From contig JAMCWG010000006.1 of NCBI GenBank assembly GCA_023475235.1, positions 1 through 33,376 on the forward strand: a DNA stretch of 33,376 nucleotides, written 5' to 3'. The position numbers were made by a program, and so were the translations under genes. The stretch is from Chloroflexota bacterium. Its GTDB lineage: Bacteria; Chloroflexota; UBA6077; FW602-bin22; JAMCWG01. This document shows, in pieces, positions 9,848 through 17,559 of this stretch. The stretch's first letter is position 1. Every line of letters begins with the position of its first letter. The notes below the pieces were generated by a model, which was given only the letters and a program-made list of their open reading frames with translations, did no database searches and was not told the origin of the DNA.

Positions 9848-10954
9848 ATGAGACGCGCTGATGACATAAGACGCAGTCGCGATGCCGGGTCCACCCGCGG
9901 TGGCTCCTGGCGATGTCAGGCTGCGCCGGGCGAGGCAGCCTCCGTAGTCACGACTTCAGTCGTGACGGCTTCGCGAACAGCTAGGCGACTGAAGTCGCCA
10001 CTACGTTTGATGACCCTGCCCTTTGTTCTGCTTGTAGCCCTCATCCTGATGATCGCGTTGCCCTCGGCAGCCTTCGCCGATCCGCGCACCTACACTGTGG
10101 AGCCGGGCGATTCCCTGGCCGGCATCGCCCTCCGCTTCAACACCACCGTCGAGGAACTGCGCCGGCTGAACAAGCTGGCCGACGCCGACTTCCTCCGGAT
10201 CGGCCAGCATCTCATCGTCGCCCCCGGCGAGAGGGTGCACCTCGTCGCCAACGGGCAGGCGCTGCTGGATATCGCCGACATCTACGGGGTGAACGCCGCG
10301 CAGATCGCGGCGGCCAACCGCCTGGCCAACCCGGACCTCATCGCTGTGGGCGACGAGCTGATCATACCGCCGCGGGGCGCCGGTGGCTCCTCGCCGGAGC
10401 CGACCATCAACCGGCAGCGCGTGTGGGTGCCGTACCGTAGCCAGTTCGACGGCTCGCCCTACGAGCAGGCCAACTGCGGCCCGGCAACGCTGGGCATGAT
10501 AATGTCCTTCTACGGCGAGCACTGGTCGACCACCTCCATCCGCCGTAGCGTCGTCGAGCATTCGGGCATACCCTCGTACGACGCCGGCTCCACCTGGGAG
10601 GACATCGCCTATGCCGCTCAGAAGCGCGGCTTCACCACCATCGGCCTGTTCGACGGCATGGGCGGCTACCGTAGGTGGACCTTCGATGACCTGATGCAGC
10701 AAGTACAACAGGGACGGCCGGTAATGCTGCTGGTGCGCTTCTGGAGCCTGCCGGGGCATGAACAGAAGGCCTGGTACGGCGATCACTACATCATCTTCCT
10801 GGGGACGACCCCCAACGGCGACGTGGTCTACCACGACTCCGCCTGGCGGGGGGATCAGGGGGGCTATCTGGTGATGTCGCGCGAGCAGTTGGACCGGGCC
10901 TGGACGCGCACCTCCATCGGCGTCCAGTACTCCGCGATGGCGCTGGCCTGGTAG
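9848..10954 (+). CDS. Secreted LysM-LysM protein with C39-like cysteine peptidase domain
   Basis: An exported protein with a strong hydrophobic segment (residues 55-72) ending in the signal-peptidase-type site SAAFA-DP at 77-79. Two LysM peptidoglycan-binding repeats follow (TYTVEPGDSLAGIALRF at 81-97 and a second at about 130-173). The C39-like papain-fold domain covers about 190-368, with candidate catalytic C210 (ANCGPATL), H313 (GDHYIIFLG) and D330 (YHDSAWRG). It probably acts on or near the cell wall; its substrate is unknown. The start is uncertain. The coordinate given is the longest frame (ATG 9848). GTG 9962 gives a good signal peptide, and ATG 10010 gives one without basic residues. 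None has a clear ribosome site. The basic n-region RRLKSPLRL is encoded in a REP-like repeat. The gene follows the isomerase by 13 bp. Confidence 0.8.
   Translation: MRRADDIRRSRDAGSTRGGSWRCQAAPGEAASVVTTSVVTASRTARRLKSPLRLMTLPFVLLVALILMIALPSAAFADPRTYTVEPGDSLAGIALRFNTTVEELRRLNKLADADFLRIGQHLIVAPGERVHLVANGQALLDIADIYGVNAAQIAAANRLANPDLIAVGDELIIPPRGAGGSSPEPTINRQRVWVPYRSQFDGSPYEQANCGPATLGMIMSFYGEHWSTTSIRRSVVEHSGIPSYDAGSTWEDIAYAAQKRGFTTIGLFDGMGGYRRWTFDDLMQQVQQGRPVMLLVRFWSLPGHEQKAWYGDHYIIFLGTTPNGDVVYHDSAWRGDQGGYLVMSREQLDRAWTRTSIGVQYSAMALAW
9944..10004. repeat. 61-bp REP-like doublet, family B
   Basis: The element runs from GTAGT (9944) to ACTAC (10004) and contains two hairpins. TCACGAC-TTCA-GTCGTGA lies at 9948-9965 and GGCGAC-TGAA-GTCGCC at 9984-9999. 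The halves are inverted copies of one sequence that differ at two base pairs, and both differences are compensated on the other side of the stem, so pairing is kept. Size, GTAG/CTAC ends and layout match family A. It lies in the N-terminal coding region of the LysM/C39 gene. Confidence 0.8.
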
Positions 10955-10960
10955 CAGCCC

Positions 10961-13672
10961 CTAGCGCACCTGCACGGTGCTGACCTCGATGCTTCGCTCG
11001 GCGCCGCGCGCAGCTTCGCCCTCGGACGGCAGCCGCTGCCCCGACTGCGGGTCGTACATCCCGGCCAGCAGAGTGTAGGACCCCGGCGGCGTGACCGGCT
11101 TCAGGGTTATCCGGTGCTCGTCGCACAGCACCTCGCCCTTCATCCATTGCTGGGTTGGGCAGCGGTCGTTGCAGGGAAAGGAGTCATGCTGGGCCAACAA
11201 CTGGCCGTCGGGGCCGACGAGGTGCACGAAGACCTTGTAGCTCTCCTCGACGTCGCCCAGGGCCCGCCAGTAGAGGGTCAGCCGCAGGCTCTCCCCCCCG
11301 CCCGCCTCGGCCGGCTCGAGGTCGTAGCCCAGAAGCTCGGCTGCTTCGCCCAGGACAGCATGCCGCTCGTGCTGCATCGCCGGCACCTCGAAGCTGGCGG
11401 CGCGGGCCTGTACCTCTACCTTGCCCAGGGTTGCCGTGCCCACCGGACCGGCCTCGCCTTCTGCCGGCACAAGTCCCAGCCGAATCGTGTACTCCCCTCC
11501 CGGCAGCGAGCGGGGCAGGCGCACGTCCTGCATATCGCGCACCAGTTGCCCCGGCTGCCACCGGCTGATCGGGAATGTGCCGTCCACGGGCGGCTTCGTT
11601 AGCTCGCCCACTACCTGTCCGCCGGGGCCGACGATTTGCAGCATCTCCCGGTAGTCCCGCCCTTCCGGCTCCAGCGCCTGCCAGCGAAGCGTCAGGGGAA
11701 CGGTATCGCCGGCGGTGTACGAGCGCGGCGGCAGGTCATAGGCCAGAAGGCGCGCCACCTGACCGAAGCGGGCGACCTCCTGCTCCGGCAGGCCGGCCGC
11801 CAGCGGCGACCACGCTCGGGTAGGCGGCGAGACATTCACCTGCCCCAGGGCGACCTCCGTCCCGCGAGTGCTGCTCTCTATGTAGGTGATCGGGCCGCCG
11901 CCCGCCGGGCTGTACACGAGGGCCTGCAGGCGGTAGGTGCCGGGCGGCGCGTCCACCGGCACGGCCAGGCCGTGGTTGCCAACCACCGGCTGGCCGGGGG
12001 GCCAGGACGCGGCGGGGCGGAAGCGGTCGGCTAGCTCACGGTCCGTCTGGGCGAAAACCCTCCCTTTGCCGTCCATCAGGCGTAGAGATAACTTGAGGTC
12101 GGCCGTCTGCTGCCGGTCGGCGGCCCACCGGAGCGATAGGTGTACCACCTGCCCCGGCTCCAACGTCGCCGGTGAGAGACCGGCTCCCTCCAGCGCGAGG
12201 CCGTCGCCGAACGCGGCTGTGCGGGGGGCGACCACCACCGGCTCGACCGGGCGCGAGTACCAGAGGAGGCGTCCGTTGTTGAACCAGCGCTGTTCCACCA
12301 AATAGGCGTGCTGAGAGAGCCATTGCTCGGGATAGATATCGGTTTCCAAGTTGAAATAGGGCAGGAACCAGATGCGCTCGTAACGCTCGAGCAGGCGGGG
12401 CAGGTCCCGCTGCAGTGTGGGCATGTCGCCCACCGGCACCCGCGGCAGTGGCCGGCGGGCATAGTACTCGTATATCTGGTCCCGCGCCTCCACTGCCAGC
12501 ACGACGTCGCTCTGGCCCGCGCGCGCTTCCATATATCGGGCCAGCTCCCGCATCTCACCTTTGGCAAAGGCAGCATTGAAGAAATGGTTGTACACTGAAA
12601 AGCTACTCACGGCCACCACGCCGGCGAGCAAGGCCGCTGATGCCATCCACCACCACCGCCTGGCCCGGGCCAGCGCCGCTCCTATCATCAGATAGATGGC
12701 CGGCGCCGCCACGATGACGTATCGCTCGTGGTAGATAGGCCGGTGTAGTAGCTCCTGCAGGGCGTAAGCGCCCACCAGCGGGAGCAGCCCGTATGTCAGA
12801 AAGAGGATGGGGGCCTGGTAGCCGCGCGGCGGGCGCCAGATGGCGATGGCGGCACTGACGATGAAGAAGGCGGCGAAGGCCAGCCCGGCGGCGTGAACAT
12901 ATTCGGGCGGGAAGGAGGTGCCCATCGAGAAGGCCACTGTGCTCCGCCACAGTATCTCGGGTAGGGTGGTCTTCTGCATCCAGCCCGGATAGGCGGTAAG
13001 GATGCGCCAGATATAAAGAAACCACAGCGCGGTCAGCGAAGCGACGGCGGCGTTGGCCGCCAGCCAGCCCCGCAGCAGGCGCGGCCGGCGCCCGATAGGC
13101 CAGAGGGCCACCCCGTTGATGGCCGCCAGCGCCAGAAAGGCGTAGTAGTGGGCTCCCAGGCCGAGGACGGCGGCGAGGAAGTACCCCAGCCACCAGCGCC
13201 AGCGATCATCCCGTAGCGCCCGGTAGAGCAGGTACGCCGCCAGGAGGGTGCCGGCTACGGGCATAGTATACATACGGGCTTCCTGGGCGTACCAGACCTG
13301 AAACGGGTTGATGGCCAGGATGAGGGCCGCCAAGAGGCCGGCTGTCCCTCCAAGGAGAGAGCGACCGAGCAGGTAAATGGCCGGGATGCACAGCACGGAG
13401 AAGAACAGCGACGGGTAGCGGAGGGCCTCTTCGCCGGAGCCGGCCGTCAGCCGCCAGAAATGCACGAGCGTATAGTAGAGCGGGGGGTGCGGCTCCGAGC
13501 GGGCGAGCGCCGGCAACATATCGGCCAGCGGCAGTGCCGTGAAGCGGACCACGAAGATCTCGTCGCTCCACAGGCTCTGCCCGGCCAACTGGAAAGCCCG
13601 CAGGGCGAAAGCGGCGAAAGTGATCGTCAGGGCACCTGCCAGTGCCCAATCAACCCGGGTCTTGGCCTTCAT
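10961..13672 (-). CDS. GT-C membrane glycosyltransferase (GT39/GT83-like) with C-terminal beta-sandwich repeats
   Basis: A 903-residue protein. Residues 1 to about 375 hold roughly eleven hydrophobic spans with the GT-C features WSDE (35-38) in the first outer loop, HPPLYY (62-67) and QEARMY. These match polyprenyl-phosphate-sugar mannosyl/arabinosyl transferases such as PMT and ArnT. A soluble segment (about 376-480) follows, then three related beta-sandwich modules of about 130 residues. Each has a turn resembling LLAYDLPPRSYTAGDTVPLT or LLGYDLEPAEAGG and an ending of the form PPGTYRL/PPGSYTL. The tail is probably extracytoplasmic. It likely moves sugars from a lipid carrier to protein or polysaccharide; donor and acceptor cannot be told. 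ATG 13672 has GAGAGGA immediately before it. Its stop lies 6 bp from the convergent LysM/C39 stop, with no terminator between. Confidence 0.8.
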   Translation of the reverse strand: MKAKTRVDWALAGALTITFAAFALRAFQLAGQSLWSDEIFVVRFTALPLADMLPALARSEPHPPLYYTLVHFWRLTAGSGEEALRYPSLFFSVLCIPAIYLLGRSLLGGTAGLLAALILAINPFQVWYAQEARMYTMPVAGTLLAAYLLYRALRDDRWRWWLGYFLAAVLGLGAHYYAFLALAAINGVALWPIGRRPRLLRGWLAANAAVASLTALWFLYIWRILTAYPGWMQKTTLPEILWRSTVAFSMGTSFPPEYVHAAGLAFAAFFIVSAAIAIWRPPRGYQAPILFLTYGLLPLVGAYALQELLHRPIYHERYVIVAAPAIYLMIGAALARARRWWWMASAALLAGVVAVSSFSVYNHFFNAAFAKGEMRELARYMEARAGQSDVVLAVEARDQIYEYYARRPLPRVPVGDMPTLQRDLPRLLERYERIWFLPYFNLETDIYPEQWLSQHAYLVEQRWFNNGRLLWYSRPVEPVVVAPRTAAFGDGLALEGAGLSPATLEPGQVVHLSLRWAADRQQTADLKLSLRLMDGKGRVFAQTDRELADRFRPAASWPPGQPVVGNHGLAVPVDAPPGTYRLQALVYSPAGGGPITYIESSTRGTEVALGQVNVSPPTRAWSPLAAGLPEQEVARFGQVARLLAYDLPPRSYTAGDTVPLTLRWQALEPEGRDYREMLQIVGPGGQVVGELTKPPVDGTFPISRWQPGQLVRDMQDVRLPRSLPGGEYTIRLGLVPAEGEAGPVGTATLGKVEVQARAASFEVPAMQHERHAVLGEAAELLGYDLEPAEAGGGESLRLTLYWRALGDVEESYKVFVHLVGPDGQLLAQHDSFPCNDRCPTQQWMKGEVLCDEHRITLKPVTPPGSYTLLAGMYDPQSGQRLPSEGEAARGAERSIEVSTVQVR

Positions 13673-13713
13673 TCCTCTCGCTATGAATCCTGGCGCTCGT
13701 GCCGGCGCTCCGG

Positions 13714-13722
13714 ATTATAGCA
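13714..13722 (-). promoter_or_regulatory. Extended -10 promoter for the glycosyltransferase
   Basis: On the minus strand the sequence reads TGCTATAAT, a perfect -10 hexamer with the TGN extension, ending 41 bases before the start at 13672. No good -35 hexamer is present, which is usual for extended -10 promoters. Confidence 0.55.
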
Positions 13723-13769
13723 CGCGGCTCGTTCGAAGACGATGCGAACACGCGTTTCTTGCCCCGCGG

Positions 13770-14306
13770 CTACCTCACCACGATGTCGATACGAAAGGTG
13801 CGGGAGGGCGCGGCGCACGGCGGCTGTGCCTTGCGACAGGGCGGATCGCCGGTGGCGCTCAGGGTGGTGCGTCCCGGCTGCTTCGCCTCGTAGATGCCCT
13901 GCGCGCCCCGGATGACCAGCACGTTGACCACCCGGCTGACGATATTCTGGTCGGCCACCGTGACCGTCCAGTCGTAGTCCGATCCCAACTCCAGCAAGAA
14001 GCGCTCGCCCGTGTGCAGCTCGATGGTCTGGCCATCGTCAGCGAGGGTGACGGTCCCCGATTCGGACGGCGTAGGGGTTTGGGCGATCAATCCAGTCGAC
14101 TGTGTGGCCCCAGCCGACGGCCCACCGCCAGCTCCCTGGGTCGTGGCCGGCGTCGCCGGAGGACTCGACGCGGGAGAGGCGGTGGCTACGAATGCGGTCG
14201 GCGTCGGCGGTGGGACAGGAGTGGACGCATAGCTGCCTGTGCAGGATGCCAGCCAGAGCAGACCGGCAGCCAGGCCGTACGCAAGCATACGGGACCTCTC
14301 TGGCAT
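13770..14306 (-). CDS. Small lipoprotein with proline-rich linker and chagasin-like beta domain
   Basis: A 178-residue predicted lipoprotein. The start ATG 14306 has a strong site (AGGAGGT) and gives a signal with lipobox LASC, Cys22. Residues 23-85 form a low-complexity Pro/Thr/Ser/Ala linker typical of surface lipoproteins. The remaining 90 residues contain TIELHTGERFLLELGSDYDW, a G-rich strand, and a final RTFRIDIVV. That arrangement recalls the Ig-like chagasin/I42 cysteine-peptidase inhibitor fold, with a two-Cys insert (C157, C164). The inhibitor reading is a guess from pattern only, since the typical NPTTGY motif is replaced by SDYDW. It sits between the BACON protein and the glycosyltransferase on the same strand. 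The frame is open 72 bases further upstream, but that part has no ribosome site. Confidence 0.75.
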   Translation of the reverse strand: MPERSRMLAYGLAAGLLWLASCTGSYASTPVPPPTPTAFVATASPASSPPATPATTQGAGGGPSAGATQSTGLIAQTPTPSESGTVTLADDGQTIELHTGERFLLELGSDYDWTVTVADQNIVSRVVNVLVIRGAQGIYEAKQPGRTTLSATGDPPCRKAQPPCAAPSRTFRIDIVVR

Positions 14307-14511
14307 AGCTTTTACCTCCTGTATCTTTTCCAATCCAACCAAAACACAAGAAAGGCTTGAAACTACCGGGCTGGGCAAGTGATGGCGGGCTGCCCGGTCG
14401 ATGGGGATGGGGCGAAGCGGTTGTGTGCATCTAACTACATTCTACAGCAATCGACGATATCCGGTCTCCTTTCCATCGCTGGGAGGTGGGGATGAGAGCT
14501 CGGGAGCAGCG

Positions 14512-14546
14512 AAGGGAAGTGCCCGGCTTCACCGGACGCTTCCCTT
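14512..14546. terminator. Long imperfect hairpin after the BACON-domain gene
   Basis: Arms AAGGGAAGTG (14512-14521) and CGCTTCCCTT (14537-14546) pair with one G-T wobble. The stem continues through CCGG/CCGG after one mismatch to a short loop. It begins about 26 bases after the minus-strand stop at 14572. No U-tract follows, so it may stabilise the 3' end or act with Rho rather than terminate by itself. Confidence 0.4.
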
Positions 14547-14571
14547 GTGTGCGAGGCTCTCTCTGGCAGAC

Positions 14572-16176
14572 TTACGGCGTCTCCGTTTGCATCGCCGCCG
14601 CCGGGACCAGCCCGGCCTCTTTCGCCAGATCGCCGGCCAGCACCCCCACGACGCTTCCCGGGGCGGGCATGCCGACTACGGCGTCTTCCCACTTCTGAAG
14701 GACATAGCGCTGGAAGCGCTGCACGGTGAATGGCCCGCTCCGCTGCGGCTGAGAGGTAGGCAGGCCGTAGAAGGTCACCGGGTCCCACAGGGAGTCGGGA
14801 ATGAGGGCCGGGTTGGGATTGGCGAGGTAGGTGTCCCTTATCGAGGGCTCGGTCATCCAGCCGAACCTTATCTGTACCGCCCGGTTGAAGTCGCCGCCGG
14901 CACCATCATCTCCGCTGAAGTGGGTGGGAACACCCCTGGCCGCCAGAAAGCCGTCCTTGCCCGCGTCGTTCAGCCAGTCCATCGTGTTGGCGAACACGGC
15001 TTGGGGCGGATTGTAGTCGGGCCGCCACTGGAGGATGCCTCGCTGGAACACCTGATAGAAGAAGCCGTCCTTCCAGTAAGGGCGTGAGGCGGGATAGCCG
15101 AGGGTGGCAAGGCCTCCGAAACGGTTATACTCGGAGAGGAAATTGGCCGTTCGCCCCGAGCCGTCGGGGATGGGAACGTTGTCTCTCACCCAGAAGTTGG
15201 TCTGCGAGAAGAACTGGCCGGGGCCTCCGGCATCCGTGGGAGTGCCCGACGGGGTAACGGTGACGGAGGCGACGGCAGTGGTGGTCGGGGTGGGAGATGT
15301 TGTCGGCGTCGCGGTCGCCCCGGCGGCCCCCGTCGCGGATACCGCGATGGTCTGAGGGCCCCCGTTGGAGGTCAAGTTGATATTGGCAGTGTTAGCTCCC
15401 GCGGCCAGCAGGCTCCGGTTCAAGGTGACCGGCACGACCGCGTTGCCGGTCCCGCTCGGCAGGCCGATGTTCAGCCAGGGCTGGCTCGAAGCGGCATTCC
15501 AGGTGAGTGTGGTGCCGGCCGTGCCGCAGTTCGTAATCGACAGGTTGGCCGAACTACCGGTGTCGGCGAAGTCCAGGGAGGTGGGCGACGCACAGAGGCG
15601 CGGTCCGGTGACGATGAGCCACCCTGGCTTGTCCTCCGAGTACGTAAATGGGGTTGGGGTTGCGCCAAAGTTCGCCGCACTGTAGCGGACCGTGTATGAG
15701 CCACCAACGGCACTAGAAGGCAGAGTAAATGTCGTGGGGCACGTGATGGTGCCGGGCACAATCGAATACGGGATGGGTATAATTGTGGCGGCTGGCACCG
15801 TGCAAGTAGGGAGGATATGCAACATCGCGTCGTTGACCATTGTGCCACTTGTATCGACGATGACGACGCCGGCACCGACGGGGTAGGGTACCAGCGTCTC
15901 GTTGCGGAACGTGAACCAGGCCTTGAACTGGCCGCCGGGGCTCACGGTAACCGGCGGCGCTCCTGGCGCGCTGTCCCCGACGGCTGATATGCCCACGCTG
16001 GTCACGCCGACGGGCGCCAGATCGGGCATCGCCTCCGCTTCCGTTGCAAGCAAGCCCGAGGCCAGCATTGTCGCCACCAGGAGCAGGGCAACGGCGGTCG
16101 CCTGCCACCACGGCGCGACACGGTGTCCCCTGTGGTGCCAACGGATACTGCGCAACAGGTGTTTCCACAGCGACAT
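14572..16176 (-). CDS. Secreted BACON-domain protein with Chloroflexota-type C-terminal repeat domain
   Basis: A 534-residue exported protein. The long basic N-terminus and hydrophobic span (about 26-44) end in a TEAEA cleavage-type site near 49. Residues 50-185 look like a CARDB/Ig-like adhesion module with four Cys. About 196-283 matches a BACON-like module: CASPTSLDFADTGSS, then SSQPWLNI, ending TIAVSATG. A Thr/Pro linker (284-318) follows. The C-terminal part has FLSEYNRFGGLATLGYPAS and YQVFQRGILQWRPD, a motif set (GG..LGYP, Q.FQRG.L.W.P) that I associate with secreted Chloroflexota proteins. BACON modules usually bind carbohydrate or mucin; the ligand here is unknown. ATG 16176 has the strong site AAGGAGGT. 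An extended -10 promoter lies 50 bases upstream. No catalytic domain is recognisable. Confidence 0.8.
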   Translation of the reverse strand: MSLWKHLLRSIRWHHRGHRVAPWWQATAVALLLVATMLASGLLATEAEAMPDLAPVGVTSVGISAVGDSAPGAPPVTVSPGGQFKAWFTFRNETLVPYPVGAGVVIVDTSGTMVNDAMLHILPTCTVPAATIIPIPYSIVPGTITCPTTFTLPSSAVGGSYTVRYSAANFGATPTPFTYSEDKPGWLIVTGPRLCASPTSLDFADTGSSANLSITNCGTAGTTLTWNAASSQPWLNIGLPSGTGNAVVPVTLNRSLLAAGANTANINLTSNGGPQTIAVSATGAAGATATPTTSPTPTTTAVASVTVTPSGTPTDAGGPGQFFSQTNFWVRDNVPIPDGSGRTANFLSEYNRFGGLATLGYPASRPYWKDGFFYQVFQRGILQWRPDYNPPQAVFANTMDWLNDAGKDGFLAARGVPTHFSGDDGAGGDFNRAVQIRFGWMTEPSIRDTYLANPNPALIPDSLWDPVTFYGLPTSQPQRSGPFTVQRFQRYVLQKWEDAVVGMPAPGSVVGVLAGDLAKEAGLVPAAAMQTETP

Positions 16177-16224
16177 AATGACCTCCTTGCTTAGCCAGGG
16201 TGTTCACCCTTTGGAGTTGGCCCT

Positions 16225-16233
16225 ACTATAGCA
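16225..16233 (-). promoter_or_regulatory. Extended -10 promoter for the BACON-domain gene
   Basis: The minus strand reads TGCTATAGT, one mismatch from the -10 consensus with a TGN extension, 48 bases before the start. A possible -35, TTGCCT (16252-16257), is at a poor spacing of 21. The same TGCTATA word precedes the glycosyltransferase. Confidence 0.5.
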
Positions 16234-16334
16234 CAATTGCTCCTACGGCGCAGGCAACATATATGGCCCTATAGCCAAATCCGCCGTTGTCGGTGTAAAA
16301 TCTTGCGTGGACAATAACTCGATAAGGAGCGAAT

Positions 16335-17552
16335 ATGCGCCGGCCTGACCCCGATTTCAACCGCCTCCGCGCCGCCTTGATGGGCGGGACCCCTGACCGC
16401 GTCCCCCTATGGGATTCGGTGACTACCGGCTTCAAGCGCAAGTTCATGGGGCGGCCAGTAACCGGAGGTAGGGCGGACGCCGGGGCACGGCTGGCATCCG
16501 GCTACGACTACGTCTTGCCCGGAGGGGCCAGGGGCGAATGCGAATTCCGTCTGGCGGCCGGTTACGACTACGTTATGGCGGGACCGCGCGTGGACTTCAC
16601 CGGGGGACGCAAGCCGAAAGAAGGGGCGCGCATCGGCCACGACGCGAACGGAGCGACCCGCGAATGGGCGCCAGAGGGTGCCGGGGTCATCCCCTCCTGG
16701 CAGGACTTCGAGGGCCATCCCTGGCCTGGGCCTGAAGATGTGGACTACGGCGAGTTCGAAGAGACGAACAAGTACCTGCCCGAGGGAATGAAGATCGTCG
16801 CCGCTCGCGGCCATATCTTCACCGAGGTCTGGGAGCTGATGGGCTTCGAGACCTTCGCCACAGCCATCTACGAGCAGCCGGACCTGGTGCAGGCCATTTT
16901 CGACAAGGTTGGAACGCTGGTCTGCAAGATGATCGACGATATGCTCAGCATACCGAATGTGGGTGCTCTGCGCTTCAACGACGACCTGGCCTATAAGAAG
17001 AGCCTGCTCTTCTCGCCGGCAACGTACCGCAAGTACCACTTCCCCTGGATGCGCAGGGCAGCCGAGATATGCCGCAAGCACGACGCCCCCTTCATCTATC
17101 ACTGCGACGGGAATATCACCAAAGTCCTCGACGACCTGGCCGACGTGGGAGTCAATGCCCTTCACCCCATCGATCCGACCGGGCTGGACATCCGCGCCGT
17201 GCGCCGCCAGTTGGGAACGAAGGTATGCCTGCTGGGCAATATCAATCAGACTTACCCCCTGGGCCTGGGCACGCCGGAGGAGGTGCGCTACGAGGCCCTG
17301 ACCTTGCTGCGGGATATCGCGCCGGCCGGTGCCTACTGTCTGGGGTCGGGCCACTCCGTCCAGGACTACGTGCCCCTGGAGAACTACCGTGCGATGACCG
17401 ACACCGTCCGTGAGTACGGGCGCTACCCGATCGCGATCCCGGAGGACGTGCTGCGAGAGGCAGAGGCGGCGGCACGCGCCAGCCATCGCGACGTGGTGCC
17501 GGAGCTATCGCTGACCACTTCCGGTGAAGACGACGAACGAATGATGACGTAG
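16335..17552 (+). CDS. Uroporphyrinogen decarboxylase family protein (probable corrinoid-type methyltransferase)
   Basis: A 405-residue cytosolic TIM-barrel protein. It starts RRPDPDFNRLRAALMGGTPDRVP, the usual opening of the UROD-like/MtaA-CmuA group rather than of HemE. Later motifs are IYHCDGNITKVLDDL, a possible metal or substrate site, and LGNINQTYPL. The length exceeds HemE (about 350). Family members move methyl groups between corrinoid proteins and thiols or demethylate methoxylated compounds; no corrinoid protein gene is adjacent, so the substrate is open. ATG 16335 has AAGGAG at 16323-16328, spaced by 6. A 60-bp tandem duplication lies in the N-terminal region. It is 7 bp from the AI-2E permease gene and probably cotranscribed. 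Confidence 0.85.
   Translation: MRRPDPDFNRLRAALMGGTPDRVPLWDSVTTGFKRKFMGRPVTGGRADAGARLASGYDYVLPGGARGECEFRLAAGYDYVMAGPRVDFTGGRKPKEGARIGHDANGATREWAPEGAGVIPSWQDFEGHPWPGPEDVDYGEFEETNKYLPEGMKIVAARGHIFTEVWELMGFETFATAIYEQPDLVQAIFDKVGTLVCKMIDDMLSIPNVGALRFNDDLAYKKSLLFSPATYRKYHFPWMRRAAEICRKHDAPFIYHCDGNITKVLDDLADVGVNALHPIDPTGLDIRAVRRQLGTKVCLLGNINQTYPLGLGTPEEVRYEALTLLRDIAPAGAYCLGSGHSVQDYVPLENYRAMTDTVREYGRYPIAIPEDVLREAEAAARASHRDVVPELSLTTSGEDDERMMT
16488..16573 (+). repeat. 60-bp-period tandem duplication inside the UROD-family gene
   Basis: Bases 16488-16513 and 16548-16573 agree at 22 of 26 positions and encode RLASGYDYV and RLAAGYDYV, exactly 20 codons apart. The frame is preserved. UROD-like proteins normally carry this element once, so it looks like an internal duplication. 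Confidence 0.65.
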
Positions 17553-17559
17553 CGGCGCA

